Positions 34,599 through 42,278 of a stretch of 64,000 nt of DNA are shown here, one piece after another. The first letter of the stretch is position 1, and each line of letters starts with the position of its first letter. The DNA is from Gammaproteobacteria bacterium (GTDB lineage Bacteria > Pseudomonadota > Gammaproteobacteria > GCA-001735895), in NCBI GenBank assembly GCA_030066085.1, contig JASJCI010000025.1, positions 1-64,000 of the forward strand, written 5' to 3'. Under the pieces are notes generated by a model. The model was not told the DNA's origin. It saw nothing but the letters and a program-made list of their open reading frames with translations, and did no database searches. The position numbers and the translations under genes were made by a program.

Positions 34599-35834
34599 AT
34601 GGTGCGATTGACCGAGATGCCGGCCGTCGGGCGCGGATTCATCTCACAACTCGAGATTCCCGCGGTCGAGCGAACCGCGTGGACCGAGCCGCTGCCGGCC
34701 GCGCGGCGCCGGGTCGCGATCGTGTCGACCGCGGCGCTGTCGCGGCGCGGCGAAAAACCTTTTTCCTGGCTGGCGCGCGATTACCGGGTCATTCCCAAAG
34801 ACGAACGCGACCTGGTAATGACCCACGTAGCGGTCGAGTACGATCGCACGGCGTGGCAGCAGGATCTCAACGCGATCCTGCCGCTCGACCGTCTCGACGA
34901 GATGGCCGCTGCCGGTAAAATCGGTTCGGTGGCCGAAGAGCACTATGCTTTCATGGGTGCCGCCGACCCGGTCGACATGGAAAAATCCGCGCGCGAGGCA
35001 GCGGCGCGGATGCGCCAGGATGGTGTCGACACGGTTTTCCTGGTACCTGTCTGACCTTTTTGCACGCGCGCCGTGTGCGGGCTTGCTCACTACTTCGAAG
35101 CCGAGGGGTTTGCCACGGTGCTGGTCGGCTTCGTGCGCGAACACATCGAGGCTTACCGGCCGCCGCGCGCGCTGTGGCTCGATTTCCCGATGGGGCGTCC
35201 GCTGGGCAAACCGAACGACCCGGCTTACCAGCTCAGGGTCATGCGCGCGGCATTTGCCCTGCTGGAGGTACCATCCGGCCCGGTGCTCGAGGACTTCCCC
35301 GACGTCATCCCGGTGCGCGACGGGCGCATGGGTTACGCGCTGCCGCCGGAACTGGTGCTGGCCAGCGAGGATATCGGCGATGTCGACCAACGCCTCGCCA
35401 TGGTCGAGACCGAGATTGCCGACCTGCGGTCGGCCTATGACGCCGCGGTAGCCGCGCGCGGTCGCACCACGGTTGGTGCCAGCGGGCTCGCGGTGACCGA
35501 GCTGGCAAACTATATCGCGGCATTCGTCCGTGGTGAAAAACCCAGGAGTCCGCGCAAGGGGGTACCGCCGATCCCGCTGCTCAAGCTGGTGGTCGAGGAC
35601 CTGCAGGCCTATTACACCGAGGCGCGCACGCAGCGCGATGGCATCGACGATTTCGAGCTGGTGGGGCAGTGGTTCTGGGAAGAGACGCAAGCCGGGCAAT
35701 TGCTGCTGTGCCTGGAGGCGGTTTCGCTCGAATCCGACGATCGGGTGCTGCGCCAGATCGTCGATATGTCGCTGATAACGCCGCGCTTCTGGTCCGAGGG
35801 TCCGCTGCCCGGCTCCTCGGGTTCGGGCTGGTAG
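34599..35834 (+). CDS. GrdB-family selenoprotein, in-frame TGA read as selenocysteine
   Basis: 411 residues if TGA at 35052-35054 is read as Sec152; otherwise the frame breaks into 151 residues and an unexplained downstream frame. The two halves are in the same frame and form one protein: before the TGA are VAIVSTAALSRRGEKPF, DLVMTHVAVEYDRTAWQQDL, IGSVAEEHYAFMG; after it come UPFCTRAVCGLAHYFEAEG and RPLGKPNDPAYQ. This is the pattern of the glycine/sarcosine/betaine reductase selenoprotein B family, in which relatives have Cys in place of Sec (CxxC for UxxC). ATG 34599 has GAGGAGG upstream. The C-terminal ~180 residues exceed the core family. Substrate is unknown; clostridial glycine reductase partners are absent. 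Confidence 0.82.
35055..35078 (+). promoter_or_regulatory. Candidate bacterial SECIS hairpin
   Basis: Directly after the TGA, GCACGCG (35062-35068) pairs with CGTGTGC (35072-35078), six Watson-Crick pairs and one G-T, closing a CGC loop. The loop holds an exposed G about 15 bases after the stop codon. Bacterial SECIS elements lie in this position, with a G in the apical loop; the distance is slightly short. Confidence 0.5.
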
Positions 35835-35862
35835 GGCACTAAACCAAAAGGGGGGCTGCCGG

Positions 35863-37395
35863 CTATTCGGGGGGCGAGCGCACGCTGCCGCCGCGGCGGG
35901 CGTCGGCGATGCCGGCGAGGCCGTCCTGCGGCGAACCGAACACGGCCTGTACGCCGCCGAAGTACATCGATGGCGCCGCGAACGGCCGTGGCGTCAAACC
36001 GCGTGTCGCTTCGACCGGCAGACCGGGCTCGAACGCGATGCTTTGCTGGTGTGCGGCGGTTTCGACGTGCAGGCGCGGGTGTTCGACCGCGGCGGCCAGG
36101 TCCATGCCGCGCGCGGCGAAGTTGACCAGCGTCTGCGCAATCGCGGTCGTGATGCGCGATGCGCCGGGCGAACCGATGGCAAGCAGCGCGCCATCGCGGC
36201 GCCGGCGCGCGATCGTCGGCGCCATGTTGGACGCGAGCCGGTCGCCGGGCCGAAGGCTGCTCAATCCTTTCGTGTGCAGGTCGAGTTCACCGAGCGAGTT
36301 GTTGAGCCAGAAACCGGTGCCCTCGACCAGCGCGCCGGAGCCGTAGCCGGCCGAGGCCGTGATCGCGCAGGCGAGGCCGTCGGCGTCGACCGCGGAGACG
36401 TGTGACGTGGACGGTGCCTGCAGCAGCGACGTGTCGGCAACCCCGGCAAGAGCGAGTAAACGCTCGACCTCGCCGGCCACCTCGGCGCCGGCGCCGTCGA
36501 GCCGGGCGTGGCGATAACCGAGCACCGCGTGCTGCGCGGTGATCATGTGCCCGGTCGCCTGCGCGAGATCGTCGCCCGCGCCGAGCCTGTCGAGGATCAG
36601 CAGCATCGCCGCCAGGCAGGCGCCACCGACCGCCGGTGGCGGGTTGGTGGCGACGTCCCAGTCGCCGATATGTGCGCGCACCGGTGCGCGTTCCACGGCT
36701 TCGTATGCGCGCAGGTCGTCGATGCCGAGTAAACCGCCGCGGCCGCGCACGCCGTCGGCGATATGGCGACCCAGTTCGCCGCGGTATAGCGCTTGCGGAT
36801 CGCGCGCGATTTCGCGCAGGGTATCGGCCAGGTGGGGGATATGCACGGTGTCACCCTCACCGAGCGGACTGCCGTCGGCATGGTGCAGGATGCGGTTGCT
36901 GTCGGGATGCCAGCGGTAGATCGCCTCGTGGGTATAGCCGAGGTATTCGGCGGCACCGCCGGTGAGCGGAAAGCCGCGCTCGACGCAGTCGATCGCCGGC
37001 TGCAGCAGCTGTTGCCACGGCAGGTGACCGTAACGCGCGGCCGCGAGACTCAGCCCGGCGAAGGCGCCCGGCGTGGCAATCGTGCCGTAGCCGACCCGCT
37101 GGCGGGTTTCGCCGCCGTAATCGAATACCACCTCGTGGGTGTCGGCCTCGAAGCTTGCCGGGTCCAGCCCGCGACCGGGCATTTCGGCGTAACCGTCGAT
37201 GACGCGCGGCTCGCCGGCCGCTGGCCAGACGGTGACGAATGCGCCGCAGCCCGGTGACATGATGCCGGTGTCGGTACACATCGAGACGATTTCGGCGGCA
37301 ATCGCGGCGTCGACCGCGTTACCGCCGCGCGCGGCAACCACCGCGCCGGCCTCGGCGGCGATGCGGGTTCCTGCGGCGATGGTGACGTCGGACAT
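35863..37395 (-). CDS. Gamma-glutamyltransferase family protein without signal peptide
   Basis: 510 residues. The N-terminal block GTRIAAEAGAVVAARGGNAV and the cleavage/nucleophile site STSHVSAVDADG (Thr, as in TTHYS of E. coli Ggt) are clear, followed by GYGSGALVEGTGFWLNNSLG and GSPGASRITTAIAQTL. Autocleavage at that Thr gives the two subunits. Unlike periplasmic Ggt there is no signal peptide, so it is probably cytoplasmic, as for some acylases and glutathione hydrolases of the family. Ribosome binding site AAGGAG precedes the start. It is divergent from the GCS2-CBS gene. Confidence 0.88.
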   Translation of the reverse strand: MSDVTIAAGTRIAAEAGAVVAARGGNAVDAAIAAEIVSMCTDTGIMSPGCGAFVTVWPAAGEPRVIDGYAEMPGRGLDPASFEADTHEVVFDYGGETRQRVGYGTIATPGAFAGLSLAAARYGHLPWQQLLQPAIDCVERGFPLTGGAAEYLGYTHEAIYRWHPDSNRILHHADGSPLGEGDTVHIPHLADTLREIARDPQALYRGELGRHIADGVRGRGGLLGIDDLRAYEAVERAPVRAHIGDWDVATNPPPAVGGACLAAMLLILDRLGAGDDLAQATGHMITAQHAVLGYRHARLDGAGAEVAGEVERLLALAGVADTSLLQAPSTSHVSAVDADGLACAITASAGYGSGALVEGTGFWLNNSLGELDLHTKGLSSLRPGDRLASNMAPTIARRRRDGALLAIGSPGASRITTAIAQTLVNFAARGMDLAAAVEHPRLHVETAAHQQSIAFEPGLPVEATRGLTPRPFAAPSMYFGGVQAVFGSPQDGLAGIADARRGGSVRSPPE

Positions 37396-37414
37396 ATTCG
37401 GGCTCCTTGCGCCG

Positions 37415-37456
37415 AGTATGTCGGGCTGTGCCCGCGGCAGTGTTGATCTGGCTCAA
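37415..37456 (-). promoter_or_regulatory. Candidate FNR-type promoter of the gamma-glutamyltransferase gene
   Basis: TTGAG-CCAG-ATCAA (minus strand, 37456-37443) matches 9 of 10 FNR-box bases. CATACT at 37420-37415 is a fair -10. With +1 at 37408 the box is centred at -41.5, the exact class II position, and leaves a 13-base leader holding AAGGAG. Confidence 0.45.
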
Positions 37457-37489
37457 TTGCGAAATAAATCAACCGGTTAGGATGTGCCG

Positions 37490-39370
37490 ATGGGTGAACA
37501 CCGGGTCCACGATACTTCCGACGAGCAGCGCACGCGGGTTTTCGTGCGCGCGATGCTCGACGATATCCGCGCGCTCGAGGCGATGATCGCGGACGACCGC
37601 ATCGAGCGCGGAGTCAAGCGTGTCGGCGTCGAGCAGGAAATGTACATCGTCGATAGCGCGGGTTATCCGCTGGGGATTTCCGACCAGTTGCTCGAACGTA
37701 TCGGCGAGGACAACTTCAGCACCGAACTCGCGCGCTTCAACCTCGAAGCCAACCTCGACCCGATTGCGCTCGGCGCCGATTTCCTGGGGGTCCTGGAGCA
37801 AGACCTGAAATCTGCGCTGCAACAGGCCGACGCCGCGGCTGCCGGGCTCGACGCGCGCGTCGTGCTGACCGGCATCCTGCCGACGCTGCAGGAGAAGCAT
37901 GTCCAGCACGAGAGCCTGACACCCGAGACTCGCTACCATTGCCTCAACGACACCTGCATGGCCGCGCGTGGCGACAGTTTCACCCTCGTGATCGATGGCG
38001 TCGATCCGCTCGAGGCGAGCTTCGACAGCATCGTCGTCGAGGGTGCCAGCACCAGTTTCCAGTTCCACCTGCAGGTCGATCCCGACGAAGCCGTGCCGCT
38101 ATACAACCTCGCGCAGCTGATCACCGCGCCGCTGCTCGCGCTGTCGGCCAACTCGCCGGTATTGCTCAACCGCCGCGTGTGGCACGAGACCCGCGTGGCG
38201 CTGTTCGAGCGCTCGATCGAGTACCGCTCGGCCGCGCAGCTCGCGCGCGGCGTGCCGACCCGGGTCGGCTTCGGCGAAGCCTGGGTGCGCGATTCGATCG
38301 TCGAAGTGTTCCGCGAAAACGCGATGCGTCACCACGTCATCATGGTGCGCGACCCGATCGACGATCCGTTTGCCGCCCTGGGCGCGGGCCAGGCACCGGA
38401 GCTCGGCGCGCTGACCCTGCACAACGGCACCGTGTGGCGCTGGAACCGGCCCTGCTACGGCGTTACCGATGGTAAACCGCATTTGCGCATCGAGAACCGC
38501 GCACTGCCGGCCGGGCCGACGATCGTCGACCAGGTTGCCAGTGCGGCGCTGTTTTACGGGTTGATGACGGCGCTGGCGGACGATGCCGCGAGCATCCCGC
38601 GGCAACTCGACTTCGAGGATGCGCGCGCGAACCTGTTCGCCGCTGCGCAGCAGGGGCTCGCGGCGCGTTTTACCTGGCTCGACGGTGAACGGATCGGCGC
38701 GCGCAAGCTGTTGCGCAGGCGACTGCTGCCGGCCGCGCGCGCGGGGCTTGCGGCACTGGACGTGCCCGCGGCCCAGATCGAGCGCTATCTCGGTATCGTC
38801 GAGGCGCGCGCGGAAAGCGGCCGCACCGGCGCGCGCTGGCTGCTCGACAGCCTGGCCAACGTTCCGCCACAGGAACGCGAGGCCGTGTGCCTCGAGGCGG
38901 TCGAAATCGTGCACGCGCGCCAGGGCGGCGATCGGCCCGTGCACGAATGGGACCTGATCGGGCCAGCGCCGGCAGCCGGCCAGCCGCAGGACAACCTGCG
39001 CGTGGCCGACGTGATGACCAGCAACCTGTTCACCGCGCGCCCGGACGACCTCGTCGACCTCGCCACCAGCATGATGGAGTGGCGCCACGTACGCCACGTG
39101 CCGGTGGAAAGCATCGCCGGCGAACTGGTGGGATTGCTGTCGACCCGCGAGTTGCTGCACCTGCGCGACAGCGATGATGCCGCCACCCCGGTGGCCGATA
39201 TCATGCAGACCGATCCGCCGACGATCGCAGCCGACGCGCCGCTCGCCGAGGCGTTTGCGCAGATGCTCGAAAACGAGGCGGGCTGCCTGCTGGTGGTGGC
39301 CCAGCGGCAGCTGGTCGGTATCGTTACCGAGCGCGACCTGCTCGAAGCGGCGGTGGAGCTGATCCCCTGA
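37490..39370 (+). CDS. Glutamate-cysteine ligase-like (GCS2) enzyme fused to a CBS pair
   Basis: 626 residues from ATG 37490; GTG 37484 is possible. Residues ~1-470 belong to the GCS2/carboxylate-amine ligase fold: VKRVGVEQEMYIVDSAGYPL, FNLEANLDPI, HLQVDPDEAVPLYN, LSANSPVLLNRRVWHETR. Residues ~505-626 form two CBS motifs (VADVMTSNLFTARPDDLVDL and VADIMQTDPPTIAADAPLAE). CBS pairs bind adenine nucleotides and would regulate the ligase. The likely product is a gamma-glutamyl peptide, but substrate is not proven. It is divergent from gamma-glutamyltransferase, so the two may make and recycle related compounds. Confidence 0.82.
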   Translation: MGEHRVHDTSDEQRTRVFVRAMLDDIRALEAMIADDRIERGVKRVGVEQEMYIVDSAGYPLGISDQLLERIGEDNFSTELARFNLEANLDPIALGADFLGVLEQDLKSALQQADAAAAGLDARVVLTGILPTLQEKHVQHESLTPETRYHCLNDTCMAARGDSFTLVIDGVDPLEASFDSIVVEGASTSFQFHLQVDPDEAVPLYNLAQLITAPLLALSANSPVLLNRRVWHETRVALFERSIEYRSAAQLARGVPTRVGFGEAWVRDSIVEVFRENAMRHHVIMVRDPIDDPFAALGAGQAPELGALTLHNGTVWRWNRPCYGVTDGKPHLRIENRALPAGPTIVDQVASAALFYGLMTALADDAASIPRQLDFEDARANLFAAAQQGLAARFTWLDGERIGARKLLRRRLLPAARAGLAALDVPAAQIERYLGIVEARAESGRTGARWLLDSLANVPPQEREAVCLEAVEIVHARQGGDRPVHEWDLIGPAPAAGQPQDNLRVADVMTSNLFTARPDDLVDLATSMMEWRHVRHVPVESIAGELVGLLSTRELLHLRDSDDAATPVADIMQTDPPTIAADAPLAEAFAQMLENEAGCLLVVAQRQLVGIVTERDLLEAAVELIP

Positions 39371-39404
39371 AGCAGTCGCACCGCCCGCTACCGCGGGTCG
39401 CGAG

Positions 39405-39560
39405 ATCCCCGCTTGCGCGGGGATGACGAGGCAAGCCTCGCCAGCATCCGCCATCCCGCTTGCGCGGGGATGACGAGGCAAGCCTCGCCGGCATCCGCCA
39501 TCCCGCTTGCGCGGGGATGACGAGGCAAGCCTCGCCGGAATCCGTCATCCCGCTTTGGCG
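39405..39560. repeat. Tandem REP-like array, 47-bp unit, about three copies
   Basis: The unit begins ATCCCGCTTGCGCGGGGATG and continues with GACGAGGCAAGCCTCGCC and a GCATCCGCC spacer. Copies start near 39405, 39452 and 39499, and a diverged fourth end lies at 39546. The core CCCGCTTGCGCGGG can fold as a hairpin, and GAGGCAAGCCTC is a second palindrome. It lies between convergent genes ending at 39370 and 39582. Confidence 0.85.
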
Positions 39561-39581
39561 GACCGCCGCGCAAGCGGGGAA

Positions 39582-40634
39582 CTACGCGCGCGGTTTGTTG
39601 AGCAGCAGTTCCTCGTTGTGGATCGGCGGGAATTCTTCCGCGCCGACATACCTGGGATACTCGTCGAGGTAGGGCAGCGGTCCGTCCGGGCAGGGGAAAA
39701 CGCACAGCACCTCGCCATCGGCATTGCGCAGCGCGTCGAGTTCACCCGCCGCGTCCGCCTTGTCGAGATGCTGCAGCAATCCCGCCAGCGCCATGCCCGA
39801 GGTCGGGCCTGCCATCAGGCCGCGCCGGCTGAGGGCCATGCTCAGGCGGTAGGAGACTTCGCTCTCGGCACACTCGACATGGTCGACATGCGCACGCCAG
39901 TCGAAATCGACCAGGTTGAGCAGTTTCTCGGTGCGCGCGCCCGGCACGTAATGTTCCGGCGCGCGCATGACGCCGACCACCGGCAGGTCGGGGTTGTGCG
40001 ATTTCAGGTAGGTCGAGGTGCCGATCAACGTCCCGGTAGTGCCGAGCGCGGCGGCAAAAATGCTCAGCTTGCCGTCGGTCTGGTCCCAGATCTGCGGTCC
40101 GGTCCACTTTTCGTGAGCTCCCGGGTTGTCCGGGTTCTCGTACTGCCCCGGGTTCAGCATATCGGGCCGCTCACCGTCCCTGCGCGCCTTGTATACACCG
40201 CTGGCCGGATCGTTGTCGGCGGGTTTGGCCGGTTCCTGGTTGACGATCGGCTCGACGCCGAAGAACAGCAGCATCAGCAGCTTGTTCCATGAAATTTCGG
40301 CGGGTACGTAGGAAAAGGTCTTTTCCACGCCGAACTGTCGGGCCGCGATAGCGAGCGAGAATACGGTGTTGCCGGACGAATTTTCGATCAGCGCCTCGAC
40401 CCCCTCGAGATCGCCGCGCCGCGCCTGTTCGCGGATCATGTTGAAGGCGGGGACCGCCTTGACGTTGCCGAGCGGCAGCAGGTTCATCATCTTGGCAAAT
40501 ACGCGCACCCCCTTGTCGGCGAGCGGGTTGAGCGTCGACGGGATTTCGACCAGCGGTACGTACGGCAGCTTGTCCGGGTCCATGAAATCCTGGATGGCGT
40601 CCGCCCCGCTGAAAACGTTTTTTTCGGTATGCAT
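39582..40634 (-). CDS. Cysteine synthase-like PLP enzyme (fold type II)
   Basis: 350 residues from ATG 40634; the upstream frame to TTG 40748 would run through a likely promoter (TACACT near 40666), so the shorter form is preferred. PLP Lys is in NVKAVPAFNMI near residue 57, the phosphate loop for the substrate is SSGNTVFSLA near 86, and the PLP-phosphate loop is AALGTTGTLIG near 198. This is the cysteine synthase / cystathionine beta-synthase fold with an insert around 140-180 (DPASGVYKARRDG). Exact reaction is unclear. Confidence 0.8.
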   Translation of the reverse strand: MHTEKNVFSGADAIQDFMDPDKLPYVPLVEIPSTLNPLADKGVRVFAKMMNLLPLGNVKAVPAFNMIREQARRGDLEGVEALIENSSGNTVFSLAIAARQFGVEKTFSYVPAEISWNKLLMLLFFGVEPIVNQEPAKPADNDPASGVYKARRDGERPDMLNPGQYENPDNPGAHEKWTGPQIWDQTDGKLSIFAAALGTTGTLIGTSTYLKSHNPDLPVVGVMRAPEHYVPGARTEKLLNLVDFDWRAHVDHVECAESEVSYRLSMALSRRGLMAGPTSGMALAGLLQHLDKADAAGELDALRNADGEVLCVFPCPDGPLPYLDEYPRYVGAEEFPPIHNEELLLNKPRA

Positions 40635-40891
40635 CTCGCGTTTCGTACCGCTCAAGACCCTGACAGTGTACTCGATTTGCCAGTCCCCGGTGCGCTCGCC
40701 GGCAGCCGCCGGAATCGTCGCGGATAGCGCCGGTGTTTTTTCCGGCAAACGGGACTGTCAGGGGGTAAGCTCGTCGGCAAACGTGCCCCGTTGCTCGCTT
40801 TTTCATCCGTCAGCAGCGCGGGAATCGCTATAATCAGGCTTATCGACCGGAATCGACGCGGTCGAATGGATGACACCAGCCTGGATTTCGA

Positions 40892-42127
40892 ATGGATCTG
40901 AAAAACACCCCGCCAGCCAGCTTGAAAACACTCGCGCCGTTCGCGCTGAGCCTGTTGCTGGGCGTGCTGCTGGCCGGCTGCGGTGGCGGCGGCAGTAGTG
41001 GCGACGACGATCCACCCGTGCAGTCGCGCAGTTTCCACATGGGATTCACCCCGTTTCCGTACAACGCCGATCCGGCGACGCTGCTGGCGGTGGTGGACGA
41101 TGTCTACGGCAAGATCGGATCCGATGCGGACATGGTGCTGCATCACCTGGAAGAGGGTATCCCGTGGAATGCCGCGCTGGCCGACGACCTGCTGACCCCG
41201 GCCGCGGTCACCTTCCCGTACTCGAACCATATTCGCACGGACTGGGAAACGCGCCGCGGCAAGACGCCCGCGGGGCATAGCAAGTACATTGCGATCACGC
41301 CGATCAATCTCGACCGCAACGGCCTCGCGCCGTGGCGGGATACGGCCAACGAAATGGCCCTGCAGCCGCCGTTCGATAGCCACGCGGCCAACGGCGATTT
41401 CGACGCCGCGGACGTCAAGACCGCCTACCTCAATTATTGCCTGCGCGTGATCGAGTATTTCGAACCCGACTACCTCGCGATCGGTATCGAGGTGAACCTG
41501 CTGCGGCGCAATACCGACGCCGCGACCTGGGCGAAGTACATCGAGCTGCACGAGCACGTGTATACCAGCCTGAAGCTGCTGCATCCGGACCTGCCGATTT
41601 TCGCCTCGGTCCTGCCGGTGGAGATGTTGAGCGGCTACGTCGGTCCTTCCGCCGAGTTTGCGGGCGATCAGGACGGTTACCGCAATTCGCAACTGGCAGC
41701 GCTCGCCGACGTGCTCGCGTTCAGCGATATCTACGGCATCTCGCTCTATCCATTCATGACGGTGTATTTCGCAAGCCCGTTCCCGGCTGACATGTTCACG
41801 CAGATATTTGCGCTGAGCGACAAGCCGAAGGCGATTGCCGAGACCGGCATGCTGGCGGAAAACCTGACGGCCGCGACGATTTCGTTCGAGGGCAGCCCGG
41901 GCAAGCAGCAGGATTACCTGCGCTCGATGCTGGAGGCGGCCGACGCCAACGACCTGTTGTTCGTCAACTGGTTCGTGCTGCAGGATTACGATCTTTTCTG
42001 CGTTTTCATCGGCGGCTGTTCGGACGGCGATGTCCTGTGGCGCGATACCGGCGTGTACGACGGCGCGGGCAACACCCGCCCGAGCCACGCTACCTGGAAG
42101 GACTGGCTCGAGCGACCGCTGCGCTGA
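40892..42127 (+). CDS. Lipoprotein with a glycoside-hydrolase-like barrel
   Basis: 411 residues. Signal and lipobox LLAGCGGGGSSGDDD mark an outer-surface or periplasmic lipoprotein. The body reads like a (beta/alpha)8 barrel: HMGFTPFPYNADPATLL, YLAIGIEVNLLRR with a possible acid/base Glu, DIYGISLYPFMT, and KAIAETGML with a possible nucleophile Glu, then NWFVLQDYD. That layout fits clan A glycoside hydrolases, but the family is not recognised. A repeat element lies 93 bp after the stop. Confidence 0.65.
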   Translation: MDLKNTPPASLKTLAPFALSLLLGVLLAGCGGGGSSGDDDPPVQSRSFHMGFTPFPYNADPATLLAVVDDVYGKIGSDADMVLHHLEEGIPWNAALADDLLTPAAVTFPYSNHIRTDWETRRGKTPAGHSKYIAITPINLDRNGLAPWRDTANEMALQPPFDSHAANGDFDAADVKTAYLNYCLRVIEYFEPDYLAIGIEVNLLRRNTDAATWAKYIELHEHVYTSLKLLHPDLPIFASVLPVEMLSGYVGPSAEFAGDQDGYRNSQLAALADVLAFSDIYGISLYPFMTVYFASPFPADMFTQIFALSDKPKAIAETGMLAENLTAATISFEGSPGKQQDYLRSMLEAADANDLLFVNWFVLQDYDLFCVFIGGCSDGDVLWRDTGVYDGAGNTRPSHATWKDWLERPLR

Positions 42128-42220
42128 GGTCGAGACGCTGCACCTGGCGCGCGCCGGCTGACCGATCTGCCCGGGGCAGCCCGGTTTCTCGGGATTCTGC
42201 CGTAGCCGGCTGGTGAAGGT

Positions 42221-42233
42221 GGGGTACGTCCCC
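42221..42233. repeat. GGGGACGTACCCC element, single copy (reverse orientation)
   Basis: Reads GGGGTACGTCCCC followed by GTTTTT, between the convergent lipoprotein (stop 42127) and ferredoxin reductase (stop 42279) genes. Confidence 0.7.
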
Positions 42234-42278
42234 GTTTTTGGTGTTTTGGTCCTGGGCGGCGCGGGCCTGTCCGCGGAT

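Noticed and set aside
35052-35054. Nonsense mutation in a pseudogene
   Set aside because: Both sides keep family motifs and the TGA falls exactly at the UxxC redox position with a hairpin behind it; still possible until sel genes are found.
35073-35834. Independent gene starting at the internal GTG
   Set aside because: No ribosome binding site and the frame is a direct continuation of the upstream gene across the TGA.
39405-39560. CRISPR array
   Set aside because: The units are contiguous copies of 47 bp without distinct spacers, and no cas gene is near.
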